Shown piece after piece: positions 37,983-47,679 of a stretch of 64,000 nt of DNA; within the stretch, counting starts at the first letter, position 1, and the number at the start of each line of letters is the position of its first letter. Both the position numbers and the translations under genes were made by a program. The notes below the pieces were generated by a model. It was not told where the DNA came from. It saw only the letters and a list, made by a program, of their open reading frames with translations, and ran no database searches. The stretch covers positions 1-64,000 of the forward strand of contig JAFVAR010000047.1 in assembly GCA_017480425.1 (NCBI GenBank), given 5' to 3'. The stretch comes from a bacterium (GTDB lineage Bacteria > Cyanobacteriota > Vampirovibrionia > Gastranaerophilales > Gastranaerophilaceae).

Positions 37983-38438
37983 CTAAATACCACTGTTTTT
38001 ATAATATCTGTAATCATTCATAATCCTGTTTACAAAAGGGCGAGTAGAACTCGGAATTGTATTATTATTTCTTCTGACTGCTTCAGGGCCTGCGTTATAC
38101 GCTGCTACTGCCAGCTCCATAGAACCGAATATGTTATACATATTTTTGTAATAAGAAATTCCGCCCTTAATATTTTCATCCAGATTATAAGGATTAAGCC
38201 CCATATGCTTTGCTGTAGCGTGAGATAACTGGAATACACCAATATGACCACCCGCACCACGTGCTGCCTGATTAAATCCGGATTCAGTTTTTGCGATACT
38301 TAAAACTATTGCAGGCTCAACACCCATAGACTTTGCCTGTCGTATTATATTTTGTTTAACATCCTCTGTAGACGAAGCAAAAACACTGCCTGCAAGCGAC
38401 AAAAATACCGCTAATGATATAAATCCTCTAAAAATCAT
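37983..38438 (-). CDS. Lytic transglycosylase (SLT domain)
   Basis: 151 residues from ATG 38438 (MIFRGFISLAVF), with GGAG just upstream; an in-frame TTG three codons earlier is possible. A signal peptide (cleavage after VFA) is followed by one SLT domain. The catalytic Glu is in AKTESGFNQAA, followed by GAGGHIGVFQLSHATAKHMG and the substrate-binding AVAAYNAGPEAVRR. It cuts the MurNAc-GlcNAc bond of peptidoglycan with anhydro-ring formation in the periplasm. Small single-domain form, as used by secretion and flagellar machines or in wall recycling. Confidence 0.9.
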   Translation of the reverse strand: MIFRGFISLAVFLSLAGSVFASSTEDVKQNIIRQAKSMGVEPAIVLSIAKTESGFNQAARGAGGHIGVFQLSHATAKHMGLNPYNLDENIKGGISYYKNMYNIFGSMELAVAAYNAGPEAVRRNNNTIPSSTRPFVNRIMNDYRYYKNSGI

Positions 38439-38533
38439 TTTCTCCAATTTTAAACACCTATTAATTAATCACACTTAGTAAAAACATGTTACCATAATTA
38501 GAAAATTTTAAAAACAGTTATTAAGCTAATTGT

Positions 38534-38564
38534 AAAAAAAGACAGACCGAAGCCTGTCTTTTTT
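38534..38564. terminator. Terminator of the Skp/OmpH gene
   Basis: AAAAAGACAG and CTGTCTTTTT pair around an ACCGAAGC-containing loop, with T tracts readable in both directions; downstream of the minus-strand OmpH gene. Confidence 0.85.
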
Positions 38565-38584
38565 AATGTTATAAAAACTTTAAA

Positions 38585-39025
38585 CTATTTTACAACCTTT
38601 TGAATTTCAGCAGTGATATCGTCGCCACCATAAATTACAACACCTTTAGAAATTACCATGTCATAACCTTTAGCTCTTGCTTGAGTTGTAATAGTTTCAG
38701 TTATGCTCTTGTCAATTGCTTGCAATTTTTCTTTATAATTTTTAGCAATTGCTTCTTGCTTTTTAGCAAGTTCTGCGTCATACTTTTTAGCCAACTTTTC
38801 TTTACCTGCTTGAGTTTGTTGCTTATCTACATCAGCCTTGCAATTCTTAACCCATTTTTCAAGTTCTTGAACCTTAGTTTGTTGCTCTTTCTTCAAAGCC
38901 TGAACTTGAGCAGACTTAGATACAACTGCTTGAACATCAATAACCGCAATTTTACCTTCTGCCATAACTGCATTTGAAACTGCAATTCCTGCAATAATTA
39001 ATGCTGATAAAACCAATCTTTTCAT
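38585..39025 (-). CDS. OmpH/Skp-family periplasmic chaperone
   Basis: 146 residues from ATG 39025 (MKRLVLSALIIAG). Signal peptide cleaved after VMA near residue 22. The mature protein starts EGKIAVIDVQAVVSKSAQVQ, the OmpH/Skp strand plus helix. A long Lys/Gln/Glu-rich coiled coil (about 45-115) and the closing strand RAKGYDMVISKGVVIYGGDD follow. Trimeric Skp holds unfolded outer-membrane proteins in the periplasm. One Cys in the coil (KNCKAD) is unusual. Own promoter (TATAAT at 39081-39086 on the minus strand) and own terminator. Confidence 0.9.
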   Translation of the reverse strand: MKRLVLSALIIAGIAVSNAVMAEGKIAVIDVQAVVSKSAQVQALKKEQQTKVQELEKWVKNCKADVDKQQTQAGKEKLAKKYDAELAKKQEAIAKNYKEKLQAIDKSITETITTQARAKGYDMVISKGVVIYGGDDITAEIQKVVK

Positions 39026-39233
39026 TTTGTCTTTCACCTTTCTCTTATATAAAATAAGCTATTCGCTTGTTTTTCTTTTTATTATAACCGACTGACCAAA
39101 TCAAATAGTATATACATATCGCAATTCTACCACAAACATAGACATGCAATATTTATGTTACAAAATATTAAAAAGTTAACAGGAGCGTTTATTTTCGGGA
39201 GATTAAGGGATTAAAAGCGGGTCTGTGAGGATG

Positions 39234-39370
39234 CCTGAACGAATTAAACAAAAAAGTTAATAATCAACTGGATTGCTTCGTCTTAATCAGGCTCGCAAAG
39301 ACGCTCTGTAAAAGGCTTTCACGCCCTGTCATTTCAAGGCATTTTTGCCGAGAAATCCGGCTTTTTATAA
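39234..39370. repeat. Degenerate intergenic repeat
   Basis: Contains GGATTGCTTCGTC (about 39280) paired in style with GGCTCGCAAAGACG, and CTGTCATTTCAAGGCATTT followed by GCCGAGAAATCCGGC. These word types recur as dispersed intergenic repeats in many bacterial genomes (ATTGCTTCGTC...CTCGCAATGACG and GTCATTCTGAGG...GAATCC). It has no coding potential, appears decayed and could be a remnant of a small mobile repeat. Its copy number in this genome cannot be seen from one window. Confidence 0.5.
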
Positions 39371-39381
39371 AATTTTCTCTA

Positions 39382-39396
39382 TGATAATATATAAAT
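39382..39396 (+). promoter_or_regulatory. Extended -10 promoter abutting the rimO start (leaderless candidate)
   Basis: TGATAATAT (39382-39390), six bases, then ATG 39397. No Shine-Dalgarno; -35 weak (TTTTTA at a 17-base spacing). Confidence 0.5.
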
Positions 39397-40695
39397 ATGA
39401 AAAAGATAGCTCTTATTAGTCACGGTTGTGCAAAAAACTTGGTCGATTCCGAACTTATTTTAGGTATTCTTGCTCAAAACGGATACGAAATAACGCTTAA
39501 TGAAGATGAAACAGATATAGTCGTCGTAAACACCTGTTCATTTATTTGTGATGCGGAAAGAGAATCAATCAGCACAATTCTGGAGCTTGTAGAAAAAGGC
39601 AAAAAGGTTATCGTAGCCGGTTGTCTTGCCCAAAAACATCCCAAGGAACTTAAAAAAGAAATTCCTGAACTTGCAGGAATAGTGGGTACAACAGATTTTA
39701 CCAAAATAGTAGAAGTTATAAAAAGCATTGATAACGACTATGTCGCAGAAGTCAGCAAAAAACCCGACTACATTTATCCGGAAAACATTGAGCGTCAACA
39801 AATAACAATGGGCGCAAGCTCATACATAAAAATTGCCGACGGATGTAATTACAGGTGCGGTTATTGTGTAATCCCATATTTGAGAGGAGATTATCACTCC
39901 AGAAAGATGGAAGACATCATATCCGAAGCAAAAAAACTTGTTTCTAAAGGAGTTACCGAAATTATACTAATAGCACAAGATACAACAGGATACGGGGTTG
40001 ATATCTATAAGAAACCGATGCTTGCCGAACTGTTAAGAGAATTAAACAAAATAGAAAATTTAGGCTGGATTCGTGTAATGTATGCTTATCCGACTCAAAT
40101 GAGCGATGAACTTCTTGACACAATTGCCGATTGCGATAAAGTTGTTAAATACGTTGACATTCCTCTGCAACACTCGCATCCGGAAGTATTAAAGCTTATG
40201 AGTCGACCCGCATTTGATTACAGAGAACTGATTGCAAACATAAGAAAAAGAATCCCGAATGTTTCTGTCAGAACGACTTTTGTTGTCGGTTACCCCGGTG
40301 AGACGGATGAACACTTTGAACATCTTGCAAAGTTTATTGAAGAAACACGTTTTGACAGAGTTGGAGTATTTACTTATTCAAGAGAAAAGGGCACACCTTC
40401 TTATAATATGCCCAACAGAGTTCCTGCAAAAATTGCCAAAGCCAGATACAACAAGCTTATGGAAATTCAACAAAAAATCTCACTAGAGCGAAATCAAAGT
40501 TTTATAGGCAAAACAATCCCTTGCATCATAGAGGCATATTCTGATAACGGCGAAGTTGTCGCAAGAAGCGAGTATGACGCACCGGAAATTGACGGCGTTG
40601 TAAATATCAAAACCGACAAACCCGTCGTCCCCGGAGACATTGAACAGGTTAAAATTATTGGCGCAACAGAATACGATTTGATTGGTGAAATATAA
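39397..40695 (+). CDS. rimO: Ribosomal protein S12 methylthiotransferase
   Basis: 432 residues; adds a methylthio group to an Asp of ribosomal protein S12. The N-terminal UPF0004 domain has the first cluster Cys residues (SHGCAKNLVDSE, NTCSFICDAERE, VAGCLAQKHPKEL). The radical SAM cluster is IADGCNYRCGYCVIPYLRG (about 152-170), and a TRAM domain occupies the last 65 residues. SHGCAKNLVDSE and NTCSFI are diagnostic for RimO rather than MiaB. Single gene with a likely leaderless start; two small genes follow after 165 bp. Confidence 0.96.
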   Translation: MKKIALISHGCAKNLVDSELILGILAQNGYEITLNEDETDIVVVNTCSFICDAERESISTILELVEKGKKVIVAGCLAQKHPKELKKEIPELAGIVGTTDFTKIVEVIKSIDNDYVAEVSKKPDYIYPENIERQQITMGASSYIKIADGCNYRCGYCVIPYLRGDYHSRKMEDIISEAKKLVSKGVTEIILIAQDTTGYGVDIYKKPMLAELLRELNKIENLGWIRVMYAYPTQMSDELLDTIADCDKVVKYVDIPLQHSHPEVLKLMSRPAFDYRELIANIRKRIPNVSVRTTFVVGYPGETDEHFEHLAKFIEETRFDRVGVFTYSREKGTPSYNMPNRVPAKIAKARYNKLMEIQQKISLERNQSFIGKTIPCIIEAYSDNGEVVARSEYDAPEIDGVVNIKTDKPVVPGDIEQVKIIGATEYDLIGEI

Positions 40696-40860
40696 TTTCT
40701 TATTGTGATTACAAAATCCGAAATCGCCTCACTGCTTGTATTTCACATAATCTATGTAAATTTTTGTAACAAAATTACAAAAAACCCTAAAGTTTTTCAA
40801 AAAAATGCCGTTATACAAAATGTAAGTCAAATACATAGTTGTTGAAAGGGATACTTTTTT

Positions 40861-41040
40861 ATGAAACGAGATGAACACGAAATGTTGGTTGAATATTCCG
40901 AAATGACCGCATTTAATTTTAATTCGGAAGAGTTTAAAGAAGTAAGAAGAGACTATTTGGAATGCAGAGACATGGTTTCTAATTTTACTCGACAAGTGAA
41001 AAACTATACAAGAAAATTTAGACCTGCAAAAAGTTACTAA
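40861..41040 (+). CDS. Small protein of unknown function (59 residues)
   Basis: An ATG frame of 59 codons, just under common length cut-offs. GAAAGGG lies ten bases upstream. The protein is highly charged (MKRDEHEMLVEYSEM at the start, RQVKNYTRKFRPAKSY at the end) and mostly helical, with no signal peptide. It sits 20 bp before a second small gene with a strong ribosome site, so the two probably form an operon between rimO and coaBC. Codon choice fits the neighbours. No family recognised. Confidence 0.6.
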   Translation: MKRDEHEMLVEYSEMTAFNFNSEEFKEVRRDYLECRDMVSNFTRQVKNYTRKFRPAKSY

Positions 41041-41060
41041 ATTTTAGGAGTATGTGAAGT

Positions 41061-41309
41061 ATGAACAATACTAAAAAAGATTTTTCTAACGGTTGTTTTT
41101 CGCCAAATTGGCTTGAAGTTGATTTGACAAATACTTCCGTCAGAGCGGATATAAATAAGGAGGTACGCCTAGAGAGCAAACGACGTAAGGATTTAGATAC
41201 ATTATTAAAAGAATTAGATGAAATCAAAGAAAACATTGAATTGGCTGTAGAAAAACAGCGAAGACTGGCAAAGCTTATGGGATTTTATACCGGTGAATTT
41301 GCGCAATAG
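41061..41309 (+). CDS. Small coiled-coil protein of unknown function
   Basis: 82 residues. AGGAG lies upstream of the ATG. After an N-terminal piece (NGCFSPNWLEVDLTN) the protein is a single amphipathic helix (about 35-72) rich in Glu, Lys and Leu, with heptad-like LLKELDEIKENIELAVEK, predicted to form a coiled coil. No membrane segment or signal peptide. It is followed by a terminator hairpin at 41342, closing a two-gene unit with the 59-residue protein. Function unknown; a small regulatory or scaffold role is conceivable. Confidence 0.65.
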   Translation: MNNTKKDFSNGCFSPNWLEVDLTNTSVRADINKEVRLESKRRKDLDTLLKELDEIKENIELAVEKQRRLAKLMGFYTGEFAQ

Positions 41310-41341
41310 ATTACGGTAAGTTGTCAGGAAATTTTAGAGTG

Positions 41342-41374
41342 AAATCGACAGAAGTTATGAGATTCTGTCGATTT
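41342..41374 (+). terminator. Rho-independent terminator of the small two-gene unit
   Basis: AAATCGACAGAA (41342-41353) pairs with TTCTGTCGATTT (41363-41374), followed by TGCTTT. Confidence 0.8.
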
Positions 41375-41395
41375 TGCTTTATTTAAAACCAGAAT

Positions 41396-41430
41396 TTGTT
41401 ACCTCGATATTATTGAGTTATAATGACACT
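41396..41430 (+). promoter_or_regulatory. Consensus promoter ending at the coaBC start codon (leaderless candidate)
   Basis: TTGTTA (41396-41401), 17-base spacer, perfect TATAAT (41419-41424), six bases, ATG 41431. There is no Shine-Dalgarno sequence between them. Confidence 0.7.
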
Positions 41431-42603
41431 ATGCTAAAAGGAAAAAATATTCTTATAGGGATAACCGGCGGAATTGCAGCGTATAAAATTTGTACGCTAA
41501 TAAGGTTATACAAAAAATCAGGTGCAAACGTCAGAGTTGTTGTAACTCCAAATGCATTGAATTTCGTAACAAAACTCACTCTTCAAAGCTTGTCCCAAAA
41601 TGAAGTTTTTTCTGACTGCTTTGAAATTAATGATTACAAACCGGAACACATTGCACTAACAGAATCAGATATTTTTATAATAGCACCGGCAAGTGCCAAC
41701 ACAATAGGAAAATTAGCTAACGGAATATGCGATAATCTTTTGTTATCAACTGCTTGCGCATTCAAAAAGCCAATCCTTATAGTCCCTGCAATGAATACAA
41801 ATATGTGGGAAAATCCTTTTGTACAAGATAATCTGGAAAAACTTAAAAATTGCGGTTTCCATATCTTAGAGCCGGATTCCGGATTTCTTGCCTGCGGAAC
41901 AAATGGCACAGGGCGGATGAGAGAACCCGATGAAATTTATGACAAATCGGTTGAAATATTAACAAAAAATAACTTTTTATCAGGTAAAAAAATTTTAATT
42001 ACCGCAGGCGGAACAAAAGAAAAAATCGACCCGGTAAGATACATTACAAATGCATCTTCCGGCAAAATGGGAATTGCGCTTGCCCGCAATGCTCAACAAA
42101 TGGGTGCAGAAGTTACTCTTGTATCAACTTTCAATGCAGATGGTGATTTTGAAAACATTGTTACACCAACTGCACAAGAAATGGAAACAACTGTAAAGTC
42201 GAAGTTAAATGAAGTTGATTGTGTGATTATGGCTGCAGCAGTTTCGGATTTTAGAGTAAAAGAATACAGCAGTCAAAAAATCAAAAAAACAAGCTCTGAC
42301 ACAATGACACTTGAACTTGTAAAAAATCCGGATATATTAAAAGAAATCTCCGATTTAAAAACAAATACAAAAATTATTGGTTTTTGTGCGGAAAGTGAAA
42401 ATTTGATAGAAAACGCAAAAGAAAAAATTAAAGCAAAAGGGTGCGATTTTCTTATTGCTAATGATATTTCAAGAAAAGATATCGGTTTTAACAGTGATGA
42501 AAACGAAGTTTATATTTTGGATAAAGCTCTGAATATTAAAAAACTTGATAAAGATACAAAAAATAACATTGCAAAGAGAATTTTGGAGGAAATTTTTGAA
42601 TAA
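41431..42603 (+). CDS. coaBC: Bifunctional phosphopantothenoylcysteine decarboxylase / phosphopantothenate-cysteine ligase
   Basis: 390 residues from ATG 41431 (MLKGKNILIGITGGIAAYK). Two steps of coenzyme A synthesis. The CoaC part (1-185) is a flavoprotein with GITGGIAAYK, the APASANTIGKLANGICDNLL loop and PAMNTNMWENP. The substrate-binding clamp Cys region is FLACGTNGTGRM. The CoaB part (about 190-390) begins ILITAGGTKEKIDPVRYITN and includes ASSGKMGIALA and the KIKKTSSD region. The longer upstream frame has no ribosome site and overlaps a terminator, so it is not used. The next gene starts inside its last codons. Confidence 0.95.
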   Translation: MLKGKNILIGITGGIAAYKICTLIRLYKKSGANVRVVVTPNALNFVTKLTLQSLSQNEVFSDCFEINDYKPEHIALTESDIFIIAPASANTIGKLANGICDNLLLSTACAFKKPILIVPAMNTNMWENPFVQDNLEKLKNCGFHILEPDSGFLACGTNGTGRMREPDEIYDKSVEILTKNNFLSGKKILITAGGTKEKIDPVRYITNASSGKMGIALARNAQQMGAEVTLVSTFNADGDFENIVTPTAQEMETTVKSKLNEVDCVIMAAAVSDFRVKEYSSQKIKKTSSDTMTLELVKNPDILKEISDLKTNTKIIGFCAESENLIENAKEKIKAKGCDFLIANDISRKDIGFNSDENEVYILDKALNIKKLDKDTKNNIAKRILEEIFE

Positions 42604-43267
42604 GTACGAAATTGTTCAAAAAATAGAAAAATTTGCACCGCCTGAAACCCAAGAAAAATGGGATGCTTCCGGATGGATTGTTGAGATTGTCGGTTCTGAA
42701 ATTAAAAAAATACTTTTTGCCCTAACTGTAACTCCAAACGTAATAAAACAGGCTGAAAATTTGGGATGCGACATGATAATTTCTCACCATCCGCTATTTT
42801 TCGTACCGTTTGAATATAAAAAATTCAACATATATTGCGCTCATACAAATTTTGATTTAGCACAAGGCGGAACAACAGACACTCTTATCAATAAATTAGG
42901 TTTGAAAAAATCTTATGATAACGGGTTCGTACGTATAGTTAATTTACCAAATCCGATTACAGTTGAAGAATTAAAAAATAAGTTGCTAAACATTTCGCCA
43001 AATTTGAGATACGTAAATAATTACGGAGTCGAAAAAATTTCTTCAATAGGATTCTGTGCCGGCTCAGGAGCGGAATTTATTAACGAAACAAACGTTGATG
43101 CTTTTGTAACAGGTGATTTAAAATTTCATACAGCTCTTGATGCCGACAAAGTTGTTTTTGACATCGGGCACTTTGAAAGCGAAATCTTTGCACCGCAAGT
43201 ATTAAAAGAAATAACAGGAGCAGGAGAAAACGGAGTTATTGCAAATGAAAAAAGCCCTTTTATTTAG
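42596..43267 (+). CDS. Nif3-like dinuclear metal-centre protein
   Basis: 223 residues from TTG 42596, which has GGAGG six bases upstream and overlaps the coaBC stop; the annotated-type upstream ATG lies deep inside coaBC. NIF3 family: the metal-binding SHHPLFFVPF (HH), YCAHTNFDLAQGG (H and D) and the C-terminal FDIGHFESE (H and E) are present. It is shorter than the usual 250-370 residues because the optional insert domain is missing. Members have been linked to GTP cyclohydrolase I-like chemistry or a metal-dependent hydrolase role, unproven. Translationally coupled with coaBC. Confidence 0.86.
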   Translation: MNKYEIVQKIEKFAPPETQEKWDASGWIVEIVGSEIKKILFALTVTPNVIKQAENLGCDMIISHHPLFFVPFEYKKFNIYCAHTNFDLAQGGTTDTLINKLGLKKSYDNGFVRIVNLPNPITVEELKNKLLNISPNLRYVNNYGVEKISSIGFCAGSGAEFINETNVDAFVTGDLKFHTALDADKVVFDIGHFESEIFAPQVLKEITGAGENGVIANEKSPFI

Positions 43268-43793
43268 TTTAATATTCATATTTTCCTCGTTCTGCGTATA
43301 TGCATATGAGACTATTATACTCAATTTTCCGGATGGCGAAGTCTGGGTTCCCGCTTATTACAAAAAAGTCGGAAATGAAGCTCTGCTTCAATACGTTCCC
43401 CAAGGAGAAAGCTCGGACTTATGGACTCGCTCTGTTGTAATTCACTCATATAATCATTCCGCATACCCTATGAACTCATTTATGGCAAATAACGTTGCAA
43501 GACTCCAGAAGGCAAACCCTACAGGTAAATATAAAACAATAAAAATGCGTGAAACAGATGCTATAGTAACGAGATGTACGAATGATTACGGCAAAATTCA
43601 AGGTCAATGCGAATTTTTTAGAGCAACTTTCGCCCATGACGGAATCGTGACAATCCACTATATGAATAAAAACAAGACTGATTTTAAAGATAATTACACA
43701 CTTTGGCTGGAAATTGTAAGACGTGCAAAATTGTATAATACATTCTATCGCAACGAAAGAATGATGAATAAAGCCGAATATTTTGAGTTATAA
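43245..43793 (+). CDS. Secreted protein of unknown function
   Basis: 182 residues from ATG 43245 (MKKALLFSLIFIFSSFCVYA), beginning inside the end of the Nif3-like gene. Signal peptide cleaved after VYA near residue 20. The mature part starts with beta structure (ETIILNFPDGEVWVPAYY) and has a pair of Cys near CTNDYGKIQGQCEFF (about 108-120) that could form a disulfide. No family recognised. Position suggests co-transcription with coaBC and the Nif3-like gene. Confidence 0.7.
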   Translation: MKKALLFSLIFIFSSFCVYAYETIILNFPDGEVWVPAYYKKVGNEALLQYVPQGESSDLWTRSVVIHSYNHSAYPMNSFMANNVARLQKANPTGKYKTIKMRETDAIVTRCTNDYGKIQGQCEFFRATFAHDGIVTIHYMNKNKTDFKDNYTLWLEIVRRAKLYNTFYRNERMMNKAEYFEL

Positions 43794-43836
43794 AAAGTTT
43801 TAGACTAATTATCATGAATGTGTAGCAAAAAATACA

Positions 43837-43862
43837 TGTTGCATTTGCAACACATATGTGTT
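43837..43862. promoter_or_regulatory. Two overlapping palindromes at the efflux-pump promoter
   Basis: TGTTGCA-TT-TGCAACA (43837-43852, perfect) overlaps AACACATATGTGTT (43849-43862, perfect). TAATAT (43864-43869) right after them is a likely -10, so a bound repressor would cover the promoter. Confidence 0.6.
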
Positions 43863-43893
43863 TTAATATCAATAACATAAGAGAAGGAAGCCG

Positions 43894-45462
43894 ATGGAAA
43901 ATACTATATCAGAATCACAAGAGTGGAAATTTAAAATTAATCCTTGGATAACCATGATTCCGATAATGCTTTCAATATTTATGTTTGCACTGGATGAAAC
44001 AATTTCTAACGTTGCACTTCCTTATATGGCAGGAACTTTTTCCATAAGCCACAATGAGTCAACTTGGATTATAACAAGTTATTTGGTCGCAAGCGGTATT
44101 GTAATCCCAACCGTAGATTTTTTCAGCCGGCTCATCGGGCGCAAACAATACTTTATACTTAGTATAATAATATTTACTGTTGCATCAATAATATGCGGAT
44201 TCGCAAACTCTATGGCAATGATGCTTATTGCAAGAATTGTTCAAGGTATAGGCGGCGGCGGAATTATGCCTATTGCACAAGCAGTAATTTTTGAAATATT
44301 TCCGAAAGAAAAACTTCCGCAAGCAATGGCAGTATTCGGTTTAGGTGTAATTATGGCGCCGATTTTGGGACCGTCTGTGGGTGGATGGATTACAGAAAAT
44401 TGGTCGTGGCCGTTCATATATTTCATAAACATTCCGTTTGGAATTATTTGTTATTTCTTAACCCAAAAATACGTTGAAGAACCACCTTATTCAAGAAAAC
44501 AATCTAATGTGAGAATGGATTTTTCAGGGTTCTTTTTCCTTGCGACTTGGCTTCTGACTTTGCAAATTGTACTGGATAAAGGTAATGATGCAGACTGGTT
44601 TGGTGCACCTTGGATTTGTAAATTGTTTGCAGTTTCCTGCATATCATTTATTGCATTCGTTTATATTCAAAGAAAAAAAGCAAAAACCGGTGACGGGCTT
44701 ATTAATTTGTCAATACTAAAAAACCATAACTTCTTAATCGGTACAGGCGGACAAATTGTTTTAATGGCAGTTTTAATGTCATCCGCAGCAATTCTTCCGT
44801 CAATGTTACAAAGATTATTGGGTTATACATCATTCTTGAGCGGTTTATCAATGATTCCGAGAGGCTTGGGATGTTTTATTGCATCAATATTAAGCGGTAT
44901 CCTCGTTGTCAGATTAGGAATAAAACCTGTTGCTGTTATTGGACTTGTAACGCTTGCAATCGGCGGATTACTGTTCGGAGAAATTAACACAAACATTGCC
45001 CTTGCTAACATTGCATTCCCGAACTTTGTATTTGGCGCAGGTATGGTGCTTTCTATGGTTCCGCTCTCAAATATATCTTGCGCAACACTACCAAATGAAG
45101 CACAGACGAATGCATCCGGAGTTCAGAATCTGTTTAAAAACATCGGAGCTGCAATCGGTACTTCAATTGCAACAACTATGATATCAAGGTTTTCTCAAAT
45201 GCACCAAATGATGATGGTTAAAACACTAAACGATACAAATCCGGTATTCACGGAACGTATAAGTGCAATAAGCTCAGCTTTTATGTCACAAGTTGATCCT
45301 GCTACCGCTGCACATATGGCACAAGGACAAATATACAGGCTTTTAAATCAGCAAGCCGCTTTATGGGGATATGTAGAAACCTTTAGATATTACGCTGTTG
45401 CCGTAATTCTTATATTACCTTTTGTTTATTTCTTAAAAGAAACAAAACACGAAAAGAATTAA
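43894..45462 (+). CDS. EmrB/QacA-type major facilitator drug efflux transporter (DHA2, 14 helices)
   Basis: 522 residues, the DHA2 family length, with fourteen membrane helices. Motif A-like region FFSRLIGRKQYFI after helix 2, RIVQGIGGGGIMPIAQAV (motif B, helix 4) and the antiporter motif C FGLGVIMAPILGPSVGGWI (helix 5) are all clear. It expels drugs or bile acids in exchange for protons. No EmrA-like adaptor or TolC is adjacent. AAGGAAG precedes the ATG. The promoter is overlaid with palindromes, suggesting local control by a MarR- or TetR-type protein encoded elsewhere. Confidence 0.93.
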   Translation: MENTISESQEWKFKINPWITMIPIMLSIFMFALDETISNVALPYMAGTFSISHNESTWIITSYLVASGIVIPTVDFFSRLIGRKQYFILSIIIFTVASIICGFANSMAMMLIARIVQGIGGGGIMPIAQAVIFEIFPKEKLPQAMAVFGLGVIMAPILGPSVGGWITENWSWPFIYFINIPFGIICYFLTQKYVEEPPYSRKQSNVRMDFSGFFFLATWLLTLQIVLDKGNDADWFGAPWICKLFAVSCISFIAFVYIQRKKAKTGDGLINLSILKNHNFLIGTGGQIVLMAVLMSSAAILPSMLQRLLGYTSFLSGLSMIPRGLGCFIASILSGILVVRLGIKPVAVIGLVTLAIGGLLFGEINTNIALANIAFPNFVFGAGMVLSMVPLSNISCATLPNEAQTNASGVQNLFKNIGAAIGTSIATTMISRFSQMHQMMMVKTLNDTNPVFTERISAISSAFMSQVDPATAAHMAQGQIYRLLNQQAALWGYVETFRYYAVAVILILPFVYFLKETKHEKN

Positions 45463-45466
45463 TAAT

Positions 45467-45501
45467 AAAAGATGCAGTATAATTATATACTGCATCTTTT
45501 T
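45467..45501. terminator. Bidirectional terminator
   Basis: GATGCAGTATA (45471-45481) pairs with TATACTGCATC (45486-45496), with A and T runs on the sides; shared by the pump and groEL. Confidence 0.92.
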
Positions 45502-45519
45502 AATTATATATAGCGGTAA

Positions 45520-47172
<1,653 letters not shown>

Positions 47173-47230
47173 TTATTTCCTTTCTTAAGTTAATAAGAGT
47201 AATTACTTACCATCTTTGCTCTTATTTACT

Positions 47231-47518
47231 TTATTCAACTATTGCTAATGCATCTTTGATAGACAAAATTTTGTATTCAACTCCGTCCATCTTAATTTCT
47301 GTTCCTGCATACTTTGCGTAAAGAATAATGTCACCTACATTAACGCCCATTGGTTCTTTTTCGCCTTTTTCATTTGTTTTACCTTCACCAACTGCTACAA
47401 CTTCACCCTTTTGAGGTTTTTCTTTTGCGCTGTCAGGAATAAATATTCCGCCTGCAGTTTGCTCCGTATCTTCAATAACTTTAATAACAATTCTGTCTTG
47501 TAAAGGTTTTAGTGCCAT
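47231..47518 (-). CDS. groS: Co-chaperonin GroES (HSP10)
   Basis: 95 residues: [20 protein letters not shown] at the start, the mobile loop [16 protein letters not shown], and [18 protein letters not shown] near the end. It caps GroEL. AGGAGG lies at ideal distance from ATG. The usual CIRCE element (TTAGCACTC-N9-GAGTGCTAA) is not found in the 130 bases upstream, so HrcA control is not supported by this sequence. Confidence 0.98.
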   Translation of the reverse strand: MALKPLQDRIVIKVIEDTEQTAGGIFIPDSAKEKPQKGEVVAVGEGKTNEKGEKEPMGVNVGDIILYAKYAGTEIKMDGVEYKILSIKDALAIVE

Positions 47519-47679
47519 ATTATAATCCTCCTTATTTTCTTATTACAATTATATTTATACTATACATTTTGTACCTTTATTAAAATGTTAACGAAAAATT
47601 AATGATTCATATTTATGTAGGATGAAATTGTATATTAGCATGTAATATCATGCCAATATACGAAGCAAGGATAGCAAGT

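Larger units (their letters stand above)
39038..39396. other. Intergenic stretch: skp promoter, decayed repeat, rimO promoter
   Basis: The left third holds the minus-strand promoter of the OmpH gene. From about 39234 to 39370 the base composition rises in G+C and the sequence becomes repeat-like. The last 15 bases hold the extended -10 of rimO. I see no gene. Confidence 0.6.
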
